A stretch of 64,000 bases of DNA from Symbiodinium natans (GCA_905221605.1 CAJNDS010001480.1:186001-250000); one strand, 5' to 3'. Numbered from the stretch's first letter, positions 31,094 to 41,639 are shown. The notes: generated by a model not told the origin, from the sequence alone. Translations and numbers: made by a program.

Positions 31094-31540
31094 TTTAGGG
31101 TAAACCCTAAACCCTAAACCCTAAACCCTAAACCGCCAAACCCTAAACCCTAAACCCCAAACCCCCAAACCCTAAACCCCTAAACCCCTCAACCCTAAAC
31201 CCTATACACCCTAAACCCTAAACCCTATACACCCTAAACCCTAAGCCCCTAAACCCCTAAACCCCTAAACCCTAAACCCTAAACCCTAAGCCCTAAGCCC
31301 TAAACCCCTAAACCCCTAAACCCCTAAACCCCTAAACCCCTAAACCCTAAAACCCCTAAACCCCCTAAACCCTAAACACCCTAAACCCTCAACCCTAAAC
31401 CCTAAACCCTATACCCTATACACCCTAAACCCTAAACCCTATAAACCCTTTAATCCCTAAACACCCTAAACCCTAAACCCTATACACCCTAAACCCTAAA
31501 CCCTATACACCCTAACCCTAAACCCTAGACCCTAAACCCT
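31094..31540. repeat. Large CCCTAAA array with CCCCTAAA and CCCTATACA variants
   Basis: About 450 bp of CCCTAAA with clustered variants: an eight-base CCCCTAAA run (31240-31360) and repeated CCCTATACACCCTAAA units (31200-31520). Confidence 0.95.
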
Positions 31541-31577
31541 GTAAAGAAGCATTCCGGAGCTCGGAGTTGCTCCGCAG

Positions 31578-31644
31578 GCGTCCGAGCACCTGCGCAAGGC
31601 GGCCGTCGATCTGAAGGCTGACGAGCTCCTGAAGGCCGATTTTT
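31578..31644 (+). CDS. Candidate exon, helical peptide
   Basis: Follows GTTGCTCCGCAG and reads ASEHLRKAAVDLKADELLKA. It is flanked by the two largest opposing arrays of this part (CCCTAAA 31094-31540, TTTAGGG 31650-31985). The product is unknown. Confidence 0.42.
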
Positions 31645-31649
31645 GTTTG

Positions 31650-31985
31650 GGGTTTAGGGTTTAGGGTTTAGGGTTAGGGGTTTAGGGTTTAGGGTTTAGG
31701 GTTTGGGGTTTGGGGTTTGGGGTTTAGGGTTTGGGGTTTAGGGTTTAGGGTTTCGGCTTTGGGTTTGGGGTTTAGGGTTTAGGGTTTGGGGTTTGGGGTT
31801 TAGGGTTTCGGGTTTGGGGTTTGGGGTTTAGGGTTTTGGGTTTAGGGTTTGGGGTTTGGGGTTTAGGGTTTTGGGTTTAGGGTTTGGGGTTTAGGGTTTT
31901 GGGTTTAGGGTTTGGGGTTTTGGGGTTCAGTGTTTGGGGTTTAGGGTTTAGGGTTTCGGGTATGGGGTTTAGGGTTTGGGGGTTT
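31650..31985. repeat. Large TTTAGGG/TTTGGGG array
   Basis: Mirror of the array at 31094, with many TTTGGGG, TTTTGGG and TTTCGGG units. A longer-period pattern of TTTGGGG-TTTAGGG-TTTTGGG is visible at 31800-31920. Confidence 0.95.
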
Positions 31986-32984
31986 AGGTTTTAAGTTGTC
32001 ATGAGGAATTGTTCAGGATTGTAGCGTTTTAGGGTTTTCGGGCTTTCGAGTTTAGGACTTGCGGCTGAGAGTTTAGTATTTAGGACTTATAGGGTTCTAG
32101 TGGGGTTTGATTCCTTGAGCTTTGTCTTGTTGAGGTTCAAATGGTTTTGGTATGTTTAATGGCTCCCCTGCGGGAGGACAGGGAACCTTAGAAAAGCTCA
32201 GGGAGCCTTACGGAGTAGTGGGAGTATTAGGGAACCTTGGGTTACATACCCTAAACCCGAAACCCTAAGCCCTAAACCCTGAACGAACACCCGTTCCTTC
32301 AGAACCCTATATTTTTTGGGTTGGGGGTTTAGGGATTCGTTGAGCTTTGCTTTTGTGTAGGACTCAAGGGTTGAGGCTTAAGGTTTTCGGGCGTTGTTGG
32401 TTGAGGATTTGTTATTTAGGATTTTAGGGCTTAGGGCTTAGGGTGCAGAATTTTAGGGACGAGGACATCCGGTTTTAGGGCTTAGGAGTTTAGTCTTTTT
32501 GAGTTTAGGGTTTAGGGTTTCAGGTTTCCTGTTTACGTGATTTTTGGATGTGCTTAGGGTTTTAGGGGTTGGGCTTCGGTCTTTGGATTCATTGGGTCTC
32601 AGGCCTTCAGGGTATAAGGGTTTAAGGGTTTAGGGTTAAGGGTCCCCAAACCCCAAACCTTAAACTCTAAACCCTAAACCCTAAACCCTAAACCCTAAGT
32701 TCAAGGTCCAGGGTTGAAGGGCCTCGGTTGTAGGGGATGCAGTGTACTTGGGGGGGGAACAAGTCCAAACATACCGCAAATTCCTAAAGCCGTCAAAGCC
32801 GCTAAGGCTCTTGAGACCCTAAACCCTAAACCCCAAACCCTAAACCCTAAACCCCAAGCCCTATAATTTCGGGGATGGGTAGGTAACCTTTAACCTGTTT
32901 GGAAAAAAAGAATCCAACCCTAAACCCTAAACCCTAAATCCCAAACCCTAAGCCCGAAACACGAAACCCTAAACCCCAAACCCT

Positions 32985-33060
32985 AAACCCCCAGCCCTTC
33001 GGCTCTGAAGCTACCAGCCCCAGTGCACCAGCAGCCACCCCGATAGACATCCGGCAGGCC
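32985..33060 (+). CDS. Candidate exon, Ser/Pro/Ala-rich
   Basis: Reads PFGSEATSPSAPAATPIDIR then QALSP between two CCCTAAA blocks, immediately upstream of the terminal exon at 33134. May belong to the same gene; it resembles a linker. Confidence 0.3.
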
Positions 33061-33133
33061 TTGTCACCCTAAACCCTAAACCCTAAACCCTAAACCCTAA
33101 ACCCTAAACCCTAAACCCTAAACCCTAATCAAG

Positions 33134-33346
33134 GAGCGCCCAACCGGAGTGCCAGGGCTCGTCATCACCTGGGACAACATGCAGATGGCTTCGCGCAAGG
33201 GTTATGACATGGGTGTTGCAAGGACCGGCCCACTGGTGTCGTTCCAGCGGCTCTTCACGGTACAGAATGGATCCGCGTACCGAGGAGTTCCTATGACTGT
33301 CTCAATCATGGCGATCGCAAAGAAGTGTGACATCGCCAAGTTTTAG
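33134..33346 (+). CDS. Terminal exon of unknown protein
   Basis: A 70-codon frame opening right after a CCCTAAA array (33063-33129) and ending in TAG. It reads from ERPTGVPGLVITWDNMQMAS to VSIMAIAKKCDIAKF. Residue usage is strongly protein-like and the stop is not in a repeat, so this is a likely last exon. No family is recognised. The sequence after the stop (33347-33530) is unique, as expected for a 3' UTR. Confidence 0.5.
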   Translation, partial: ERPTGVPGLVITWDNMQMASRKGYDMGVARTGPLVSFQRLFTVQNGSAYRGVPMTVSIMAIAKKCDIAKF

Positions 33347-33607
33347 TTGAGCTCATGAAAGGTAGTGGCTCGTTGTAATTGAATTGTTGAAAAGCTGAAG
33401 ACACAATGACCAATAACGATTGCCCCCCCCCCTGCAATCTGTCAGGTGAGAGTGCCGTGACATCTTCCCGACATTGGATGTTCTAGCGATGCAGGCTGCA
33501 ATAATTTCAGCCCCTAAGATAAGCCGTGAAAGCCTGCACCCTAAACCCTAAACCCCATACCCTAAACCCCAAACCCTATAAGCCCTAAGTTTATCCCGTG
33601 AGCCCCA

Positions 33608-33667
33608 AAGCTTCGATACTGGAAGCCCGAGCAGGGCGACGATGCAGAGTTCGACAGGCCCCTCTGG
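33608..33667 (+). CDS. Candidate micro-exon, hypothetical
   Basis: Reads KLRYWKPEQGDDAEFDRPLW and meets a GTTCAG donor. CCC-rich telomeric variants (33536-33575) lie left and TTTAGGG (33669-33726) right. Aromatic/acidic composition looks coding. Confidence 0.38.
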
Positions 33668-34194
33668 GTTCAGGGTTTAGGGTTTAGGGGTTTAGGGTTT
33701 AGGGTTTAGGGTTTAGGGTTTAGGGCGTTGCTCGGAGTTTGTGGCTGGTTAGGGGGGGGGGGGGGGGGGGGGGCTTTTAGGGTTTGGGGTTTAGGAGCCT
33801 TAGGGTTAAAGGCTTTAGGGGTTCGGGCTTTAGGGTTTCGGGGTTCAGGGTTTTAGGGTTTTGGGTTCGGAGTGTTGAGTTTCGAGTTGTGGGTCGAGTT
33901 TCCCTCTCCATGAGCCGTATATACCTTCACCCCTCAACCTTATAGTTGCTAAACCCTAGCCTCAAAACTACCCAAGACCCTAACCCCGAAATCCGACCTC
34001 CATAGTATGAGCCCTGGTGGGAAGACCAAGGCCAAAAAGCCTTTTGTACCCGAAATCCACAACCTTGAAATGTTAGCCTGCCGCTCGGGAGGTGCAGTTT
34101 GGGTCTTAGGGTTCAGGGTCGGTAACCCAGAAGCCCCTAAACCCCTCTAAAGCCCCAAAAGCCAAAACCCTAAACCCCTACAGCCCTAACCCCT

Positions 34195-34850
34195 AAACCC
34201 TAAAACTCCTACACCCTACAAGACCCTATAAACCCCCTGTAAACCCTATAACGCCCTATACCCTAAACCCCAAACCCTAGACCCTAAACCCCAAACCCTA
34301 AACACCAAAACCCCAAAACCCCAAACCCTAAACCCCAAACCCTAAACCCCAAACCCCAAACCCTAAACCCTAAACCCTGAACCCCGAACCCTAAACCCCA
34401 AACCCCAAACCCTAAACACCAAACCCTAAACCCCAAACCCTAAACCCCAAACACTAAACCCCAAACCCCAAACCCTAAACCCCAAACCCTAAACCCTGAA
34501 CCCCGAACCCTTAACCCCAAACCCTAAACCCTGAAAACTCCAAACCCTAAACCCCAAACCCTAAACCCCAAACCCTAAACCCCAAACCCTAACCCCAAAC
34601 CCCAAAACCCCAAACCCTAAACCCTAAACCCCAAACCCCAAACCCTAAACCCTAAACCCCCAAACCCTAAACCCCAAAAACCCCAAAACCCTAAAAACCC
34701 CAACCCTAAACCCAAACCCCCCCAAACCCCAAACCCTAAACCCCAAACCCCAAACCCTAAACCCCAAACCCCAAACCCTAAACCCTAAACCCCTAAACCC
34801 TAAACCCCAAAGCCTAAACCCCAAACCCCTAAAGCCCTACACTCTAAACC
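34195..34850. repeat. Longest telomere-like array (CCCTAAA/CCCCAAA)
   Basis: About 650 bp in which CCCTAAA and CCCCAAA alternate, with higher-order blocks (for example CCCTGAACCCCGAACCC recurring at 34374 and 34494). It continues as CCCTATAAA-like DNA to 35190. Confidence 0.95.
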
Positions 34851-35199
34851 CCTAACCCGCAAACCCTAAACCGTAAGCCCTAAAACCCCTATACAACTTA
34901 TTAAGGCCCCCATAAAACCCTAGAAACCCCTACAAAACCTTATGAACCCCTAGAAAATCCTAGAAAAACCCAGAAGACTCCACAAATCCCTGCAAAACCC
35001 TATAAAAAGCCCTAGAAAGCCCTATAAAATCCAATAAACCCCCTATAAAACCCTATAAAACCTTACAAACCCCGATCAAACCCCATAAAACCCTATTAAA
35101 AAAAAAACCTTCTAAACCCCCATAACCACCCCCAGAACACTCTTCAAGTTCCCCATAAAAACCCTATAAAAACTCTCAAAACCCCCATAAAACCCTCAG

Positions 35200-35292
35200 G
35201 TGGATCGACATGTGCCGGCACCTGCGGATGGAGCTCCGTGCGGCGGCGAAGGGCCTCCAGGAGCAGAAAGAGCGCGGCCTCGGCTTTGTGTT
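35200..35292 (+). CDS. Candidate exon, hypothetical
   Basis: Follows ACCCTCAG. One frame reads WIDMCRHLRMELRAAAKGLQ then EQKERGLGFV (helical), another reads VDRHVPAPADGAPCGGEGPP; both are open. CCCTATAAA variants lie left and poly(T)-poly(G) tracts then TTTAGGG lie right. Confidence 0.35.
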
Positions 35293-35299
35293 TTTGAGA

Positions 35300-35376
35300 T
35301 TTTTTTTTTTTTTTTTTTTGGGGGGGGGGGGGGGGGGTTAGGGTTAGTTTTTTTTTTTTTTTTGGGGGGGGGGGGG
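35300..35376. repeat. Two poly(T)-poly(G) composites in tandem
   Basis: T20G18, then GTTAGGGTTAG, then T16G13. Right of the candidate exon at 35200. Confidence 0.9.
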
Positions 35377-35999
35377 TTTTTAGGGGTTAGGGGGGGGTTT
35401 AGGGTTCTGGCGTTTAGGGTTTAGGGTTTGGGGTTTGGGGTTTGGGGTTTAGGGTTTAGGGTTTTGGGTTTAGGGCGTTTGGGGTTTGGGGTTTTGGTGC
35501 GGGGGGATTTTGGGGAGTTTCGGGCTTTGGGTTTTGTGGAAGCTTGGGGTGCTTTGAGTTTGGGGTTTTGGGCTTTGGGTTTTTGTGTGTTTTTGGTTTC
35601 TGGGATTCAGATTCATCGGGGCGTATGCAAACCCAAGGTTCAGGAGACCCGTAGCCCCAAGCCCTACCAGTTACCATAAACCCTTCAAGCCTTCAAGCCT
35701 TAAACCTTTCAACCCTTCAACCCTTAAACCCTGAAACCCTTCAACCCTTAAGCCCTTAAGCCCTTGAAGTCTGAAACCTTTAATCTTTCAACCCTTCAAC
35801 CCTTAAGCCAGTAAACCTTAAACCCTTAAACCCCAATGCGCGCGCTGGCAAGGTCAAATGGAGCACGCTCCTGGCTCAGCCGGCATTTACCTGCTATGGG
35901 GCCAGCTAAGACCCTATTTCGATCTCCTCAACACCCCTTATCGCACCCTACTGTACCTACTGTAAGCCATGAACCTTACTTTGGCCCTATCTGTATGTA

Positions 36000-36106
36000 T
36001 GGTAGCCCGGTGGTGCCCTTTACCCCTTTGTTTCGTTCTGGGTCCCCTTGTAAAGTACCCAACCCGAAAATCTTACCCTTACTAGAATATGGTTCTTGGG
36101 CTGCCA
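36000..36106. mobile_element. Family C-like palindrome, diverged
   Basis: GGTAGCCCGGTGGTGCCCTTT start, GGTCCCCTTGTAAAGTACCC core and CTTGGGCTGCC end. It lies in an open frame (35836-36171), probably fortuitous. Confidence 0.5.
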
Positions 36107-36804
36107 AGATTGGGGGATTCGGGGAATATGGTTATCCTTGGCTACTCAGCACAAGAAACTTGAGATTTTGAACCCTGAGCCCTAAACCCTAGACCCGAAA
36201 CCCCAACAACTTAGGGGTTTAGGGTTTAAGGGTTAAGGGTTTAGGGTTTGGGGTTTGGGGTTTGGGGTTTGGGGTTTGGTTTTTTTTTTTTTTGGGGGGG
36301 GGGGGGGGTTCGTGTAGTCTCTCGAAATCCCTCAAACGCCCATTGTGGATTTCACGGCAGCCCGGCAGCCTCGTGAGAGGGATGCTTCCGGAAAGCTTCT
36401 GTGTGTTTGGGGGGGGGGGGGGGGCCTAAGCCTTAAACCCTACGTAGCCCCTAAACCCCAAACCCTAAACTCTAAATCCTAAACCCTAAATCCTAAACCC
36501 TAAACCCTAAACCCCAGTTGCGTTAGTGGCTCGGGGTTTGGGGGCTTGGAGGTTGGTGAACCTTTGAGGTGAGGCGTGGAGTTTACAGTTCAGGGTTTGG
36601 CAGGGCTTAGGGCTTAGGGTTTAGGGTTTAGGGCTTCAAGCTTAGGGCTTAGGATTCTGGGGCTTAGGGCTCAGGGTTTAGGATTCTGGGGCTTATAGGG
36701 TTTGGGCTTAGGGTTTTAGGATTTTTGGGTTTAGGGCTTAGGGCTTAGGATTCCGGGGCTTAGGGTTTAGGGTGTAGGGTTCAGGTTTCAGGGTTCAGTT
36801 CACA

Positions 36805-36930
36805 GGGGAAGTCTTCAGGGTCCTTGTCCAAGGCCTAACGCGGCTCCTCGCCACCGCCCCGGATATCTGGGGGACCAGAGGCTTGGGGGGTGGGGGGAGG
36901 GGCGCCGGGGAGGTGAGGTGCTTCAGAGCC
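36805..36930 (+). CDS. Open island, hypothetical
   Basis: Reads EVFRVLVQGLTRLLATAPDI then WGTRG and a Gly-rich run. The flanks are reversed relative to most exon islands (TTTAGGG left, CCCTAAA right), so it may be intronic and open by chance. Confidence 0.25.
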
Positions 36931-38144
36931 CCCGAATCCCTCAACCCATAAAACCCTAAACCCGAAAACCCTCAAACCCTAAAACCTTAAGACCCTAAAA
37001 CCCTAAAACCTTAAAACCCTAAAACCCAAAAATCCTAAAACCCTAAAACCCTATAACCCTATAACCCTAAAACCCCTACACCCTAAACCCTAAACCCTAA
37101 AGCACTAAACCCTTAACCCTACAGACAGCCCTATAAAGCCCTTTTTTCTCTCCTCAAACTTGCTGGACCTGAACAGGGGAGTTTTGGGATCTCTGGGTCC
37201 TTTAGAAAGGTTTTAACAGGGTTTAGGGTTTAGGGTTTAGGGTTTAGGGTGATCTAAAGGTATGTTGAAAGGTTTTTGCAAAGGGCATTGTCGGGTTCTA
37301 TGGCGTTTTGGGGAGCATGCGGGTAGTTCTCTAAGTCAGGCCCTTATTTTGGAGAGAACTACCCATATAAATATGAATAAATGAACAAATAAAAATAGTA
37401 AGTAAGCAACAAAGAAATACATAAATACATACATTTATATCTATATATCATAGATATGTCACGGGACTGGAGCCCTTGGTTCCTACTTCACCAACTCCTT
37501 CTAAGAACCAGGCATAGTTTTCTGATTAGACACCCGCACTGAGCTTGTATCCTGCCACTGCTCCAGCAAGGCGTGGTAGCCAATGCTGGGGGGCTGTTGG
37601 CAAATGCACAGACCCAAGCTACAGAGTTGAAAGGGCATTTCGGCTGAAGATCTGACTCTAGAACCCCAACCCAAATCTGATGCTAGGTCCTAAACCTAAA
37701 CCCTATAGGCCCTGAAGCTTATCAACCCTGAGCCCTATAAGCCCTGAACCGCAGGCACTACAGTGGCCAAAGTGATTTTCCAGGAGGACTGGCTCGTTAG
37801 CCATTGTCTTACCTAGGGGAAGACGGTTTCAGGTGCCACCCGTGCATCCCACGAACCCCTGCACCACTTAATCTTTGATGGACTCCGCGACAGGATGTTG
37901 ATCACCAACCCCACACCCCAAGCCCGACACCAAAATCCAAACCCGGAATCGTAAGCCCTCAAGACCCATACGGCTTCGACCCCCTTACACCCCAAAGCCC
38001 TTAAACCCTTAACCCCCCTAAACCCCCCACGCCTTGCACCTTGAACGGTCCACCTGACACTCTTTAAGCTGCTGGCGGATTCACCAACCGCGGGTCCTCC
38101 AACTACTACGGCGAAATCCTACAAAGCCTAATGTAGGGGTCGGA

Positions 38145-38225
38145 AAATTTACTAATAGTATTCCCTTATGGTCCTTTTTGTAAATATACTATAATAACCC
38201 CCCAAAACCCTGTTTTAATTATGCA
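38145..38225. repeat. Single-copy relative of the 33-bp repeat
   Basis: ATTCCCTTATGGTCC, ATACTATAATAACCCC, CCAAAACCCT and TTAATTATGCAGG match, in order, the start and unit of the array at 53434. Probably an unexpanded copy of the same element. Confidence 0.7.
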
Positions 38226-38678
38226 GGCCGCTTTATTACCGCATAAGACAGAGGGCATTGCAGGGGGGGGGGGGGCGGGGGTTCGGCTTCGCGTTTAGTT
38301 GTTTTGGAGTTAGAGGGTTCAGGGTTCGGAGGAAGCAACAAAACCTCGGCCAGAGAGGGCCAAGTGGTTTGTGACCCCGCTCTTGCCAGACATGAGCCCA
38401 ATGTGCGACGCCTGTCCCGCCCAGATCTCGCTTGCCAGGGGCCTTTGCGGGGTTTTGAGTTTTATACGGTTTCGGGTTTGGGGTGTAGGGTTTAGGGTTT
38501 ATAAGGTTTAGACTTTCGGATGGACAGCGCAGCACGGGAACAGGAATCAAGCTTGCATGCATCAAAGTCCTTGATGACCCGTGGCGCAACCCTCAACCCT
38601 ACCTAAGGTTTTCGCCTTCCTACGTCTCCAGGAAGCTATACGGTCCCTTAATTTGGTCCCTTACCTTCTTGAAAGGGT

Positions 38679-38757
38679 TCTTAAGTAGGGCCCATGGGTT
38701 TTACGGGTATATAAGGGGTATATATGGGGTCTCCTTTCAAGGGCCCCTACTGAGGAC
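38679..38757. mobile_element. Family D-like palindrome
   Basis: GGTTCTTAAGTAGGGCCC pairs with GGGCCCCTACTGAGGACC around a GGGTATATAAGGGGTATATA core. Confidence 0.55.
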
Positions 38758-38820
38758 CATGTAGCCTAAACCCGAAACCCTAAACCCTAAACCCTAAAAC
38801 CCCGAGTTGTAGTTCCGCAG

Positions 38821-38910
38821 GAGTTCGGGGTGTTCGGGTGGGCAGCGCGTCTGCCACCTTGGCATGTCCTAAAACACATAAAGAACGCTTGCATGCCAAA
38901 AAACCCCTAA
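38821..38910 (+). CDS. Candidate terminal exon, hypothetical
   Basis: Follows TAGTTCCGCAG and reads EFGVFGWAARLPPWHVLKHI then KNACMPKNP and TAA. CCCTAAA-type DNA lies left (38768-38800) and TTTAGGG right (38931-38992). Confidence 0.33.
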   Translation, partial: EFGVFGWAARLPPWHVLKHIKNACMPKNP

Positions 38911-39065
38911 CGCCTAAGCCCCTGTTAGGGTTTAGGGTTTAGGGTTTAGGGTGTAGGGTGTAGGGTTTAGGGTTTAGGGTTTAGGGTTTGGGGGGATCCT
39001 GAACCCCTGAACCATTAAGCCCTCAACCCCAAACACCCAACTCCACGCTCAAACAGCCTAAACTG

Positions 39066-39182
39066 ATGTCGGCGGCTCTGGTGGGATTGGCTTGGCTGCT
39101 AACAGCAGCCGCCCTGGCCTCGTGTCTTTCTCCTCTTGTTTCAGAGCCCACGGCTGCGATCTTCGAGGCTAGGCATCCCTAA
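39066..39182 (+). CDS. Small ORF with signal-peptide-like start
   Basis: The ATG frame of 38 codons begins MSAALVGLAWLLTAAALASC, a hydrophobic N-terminus resembling a signal peptide or membrane anchor, and ends in TAA. A TCTTGTTTCAG inside it could alternatively be a splice acceptor for a downstream exon at 39151. One of very few islands with an ATG; could be a first exon. Confidence 0.33.
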   Translation: MSAALVGLAWLLTAAALASCLSPLVSEPTAAIFEARHP

Positions 39183-39365
39183 TTGCAGAACCCACAAGCC
39201 TACTTAGGGATGCTTGGAAAGAATTCTTAATCTTGGTGTGCTTTGATTCGTAAGAAACAGCTAACATTGTAGTTTTTGCTAGGGTTCTCAGTTCAGTATA
39301 GTATACATGGACGTGTCAGTTCATATTTGAGTCAGGGCTTCAGGTTCCTCAGCTTTAGGGCTTAG

Positions 39366-39460
39366 GGAGGGTTTAGGGTTTAGGGTTTAGGGTTTAGGGT
39401 TTAGGGTTTAGGGTTTAGGGTTTAGGGTTTAGGGTTTCGGGTTTAGGGTTTAGGGTTTAT
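39366..39460. repeat. TTTAGGG array
   Basis: About thirteen copies, one TTTCGGG. Flanks a palindromic element region (39567-39667) on its left. Confidence 0.92.
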
Positions 39461-39566
39461 GGGCCGCTGGGGGCTTGCGGCCAGTGGCTCCTCTCATTAG
39501 ATCTTAGGCCCCTTAGGCTTCGTAGTGCGAGGTACCTCGTCGTCGTAGGTGGCAGCCCTAGTACCC

Positions 39567-39667
39567 TAAGGCTCCATGTACCCATGGTAGATACTTGGGC
39601 TTTAAAGGGGTTCCTATAAGGGTACCTTAAGGCCTACTTATCTACTATAAGGGCACATGGAGCCTTA
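39567..39667. mobile_element. Family B element (TAAGGCTCCATG subtype)
   Basis: A 101-bp element with ends TAAGGCTCCATGTACCC / GGGCACATGGAGCCTTA. Nearly the exact reverse complement of the copy at 61718. Confidence 0.75.
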
Positions 39668-40341
39668 GGGGTAGTAAGCAGCAGTAGCAGCAGTAGGTTT
39701 AAAGGTTTACAGGGCTTGGGGAGCAAAAACAACCGGGTACAGGCACCCCTGGGCTCTTTACGCAACCGTCCGGATAATGCGCCGGCAGACATGGTGTTTC
39801 AAGACCACGTCGCGCCCCACTTTTCAAGCCAGTGTGAGGACCCACAATCCGACCCAAATCAAGGCCTTAATGATCTGAGCCCAACATGTGCCTAACCCTC
39901 AACCCTAAACTTAAACCCTAAACGAGGATAAACTTCTACACTCGGCAACCTGATGCCCTAAACCCTACAACCCTGTCGGCCCTGAGACCCTAGAACTTAA
40001 GCCCTTTAAACCCTGTAATACACCGCAAAGCCATAACCCTTACAACTCTGTAAAACCCCTTGCTTGCCCTATAATCAACGTTACAAGAAACGCTACAATA
40101 CGACCCTTTTAGCACCATTAATACTGCAACCCCATTAACTCCATGTTAAACCCTAAACCCCTAGAAACCCGTAAACCCGCTACTCCAAAGCCCTGAAACC
40201 CTGCAATAAACCCAACAAACCCTATCATCATATACAAAATCCTAAACCCCAAACCCCAAATCCTAAACCCCAAACCCTAAACCCTAAACCCTAAACCCTA
40301 AGCCCACACTAGAACCCTAATCCCTACTTCTCTCCGCACAG

Positions 40342-40404
40342 CAGAGAAAGACTTCCGCAGAGACCTTAGGCCCGCTGCGAACCGGAAGAAGAAAAGAGAA
40401 GAGG
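40342..40404 (+). CDS. Candidate exon, basic peptide
   Basis: Follows TCTCCGCACAG. One frame reads EKDFRRDLRPAANRKKKREE, resembling a nuclear-localisation-like basic stretch. CCCTAAA lies left (40270-40302) and a 13-copy TTTAGGG array right (40404-40494). Confidence 0.33.
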
Positions 40405-40494
40405 GTTTAGGGTTTAGGGTTTAGGGTTTAGGGTTTAGGGTTTAGGGTTTAGGGTTTAGGGTTTAGGGTTTAGGGTTTAGGGTTTAGGGTTTAG
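40404..40494. repeat. TTTAGGG array
   Basis: Thirteen near-perfect copies directly after a candidate exon. Confidence 0.95.
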
Positions 40495-40683
40495 GAAAAC
40501 AAACAGGTGGATGAAGCAGCTTTGGTTAGGGCTTATAGGGTTTTGGGGGTTAGGGTGGGTTTTGTATAGGATTTAGGGTTTAGGGTGTAGGGCGGCTTTG
40601 GCTTTACAAGGGATCTGTCGGTTTAGGGTTGAAGGTTCTGTTCCCTAAACCCTAAACCCTAAACCCTAAACCCTAAAAAACAG

Positions 40684-40746
40684 TTGCGCTTGAGGCATTT
40701 AGGGCTAGGGCTTGTGGTTGGCATCCTGGTCGAAGTTGTCGGACGC
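40684..40746 (+). CDS. Candidate micro-exon, hydrophobic
   Basis: Follows AAAACAG and reads LRLRHLGLGLVVGILVEVVG. CCCTAAA (40645-40677) and a 17-copy TTTAGGG array (40747-40870) lie at its edges. Low information. Confidence 0.28.
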
Positions 40747-41044
40747 TTAGGGTTTAGGGTTTAGGGTTTAGGGTTTAGGGTTTAGGGTTTAGGGTTTAGG
40801 GTTTAGGGTTTAGGGTTTAGGGTTTAGGGTTTAGGGTTTAGGGTTTAGGGTTTAGGGTTTAGGGTTTAGGCTTTTGTCTGCCACCAAAGCTTCCCACTGC
40901 GCGCGAGACGCGAGGCCCAACACCCCAAACCCCAAACCCCAAACCCCAAACCCCAACCCCAAACCCCAAACCCTAAACCCTAAACCCTAATCCCTAAACC
41001 CTAAACCCTAAACCCTAAACCTAAACCCTAAACCCTAAACCCTA
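40747..41044. repeat. Opposed TTTAGGG and CCCTAAA arrays
   Basis: About 17 perfect TTTAGGG copies (40747-40870), a 50-nt spacer, then CCCCAAA/CCCTAAA copies (40921-41043). If transcribed this would be a near-perfect stem with a 50-nt loop between two candidate exons. Confidence 0.93.
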
Positions 41045-41045
41045 C

Positions 41046-41144
41046 TCCAATACATGCAAGGGCCTTGAGGCCCTGGAGCCCCTCTCCCCTGAGCACCTTG
41101 AAATTCCCAAACCCCAACAGAACTGGAATCCTTGTACCCCATAA
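41046..41144 (+). CDS. Candidate terminal exon, hypothetical
   Basis: Reads NTCKGLEALEPLSPEHLEIP then KPQQNWNPCTP and TAA; another frame is also open. CCCTAAA lies left (40965-41043) and TTTAGGG right (41149-41212). Its AACTGGAATCCTTGTA recurs at 41329. Confidence 0.33.
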   Translation, partial: SNTCKGLEALEPLSPEHLEIPKPQQNWNPCTP

Positions 41145-41399
41145 TATGGGTTTAGGGTTTAGGGTTTAGGGTTTAGGGTTTAGGGTTTAGGGTTTAGGGT
41201 TTAGGGTTTAGGGATATTGTGAACCTTGGACTTCCTAAGCCCCCCCCAGGTAGACAAAGCAGCTTTGGTTGGGGCTTATAGGGTTTCAGGGACTAGGGTT
41301 TAGGGTTTAGGGTTTAGGGTTTAGGGCAACTGGAATCCTTGTAACGCCTATGAAGCGTGCCCTAAGCACCCTTGTCCGCCAGGTTCTTCGAAGGGAAAT

Positions 41400-41552
41400 G
41401 GGGAAATTAAGGTACCCTATATAATCCTTTAACGGGTATATATATATATATATACATATGGATATAATGGGTAGTCTATGTATATATGTAATCCCAAAAA
41501 GGGTATAAATAGAGGGATATAGGGTACCTCATTCCCTCCTTGCCTACTAAGA
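41400..41552. mobile_element. Family D-like palindrome with TA core
   Basis: GGTACCCTATATAATCC at the left pairs with GGATATAGGGTACC at the right around a TA microsatellite. It ends ATTCCCTCCTTGCCTAC..AGAACC like family D. Confidence 0.55.
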
Positions 41553-41639
41553 ACCAGCCAAGTTAAACTTCCAAGGGGCTGCGGAGCTTCCCAAACCCCA
41601 AAAGCTTCCCATAGGCCTTTAACCCCAAACCCTATATTC

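Larger units (their letters stand above)
36926..38820. other. Filler with few arrays
   Basis: CCCTAAAAC variants (36950-37110), a TTTAGGG block (37218-37248), AT-rich DNA (37365-37460), unique stretches and Pro-rich open frames at 38219-38589 that overlap telomere variants. An island at 37130-37215 (LAGPEQGSFGISGSFRK) is a weak exon candidate. Confidence 0.45.
40505..41345. repeat. Diverged duplicated segments
   Basis: AAGCAGCTTTGGTT-GGGCTTATAGGGTTT after CAGGT occurs at 40505 and at 41249. AACTGGAATCCTTGTA occurs at 41119 and at 41329. Both suggest a ~0.2-0.75 kb duplication mixed with arrays. Confidence 0.55.
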
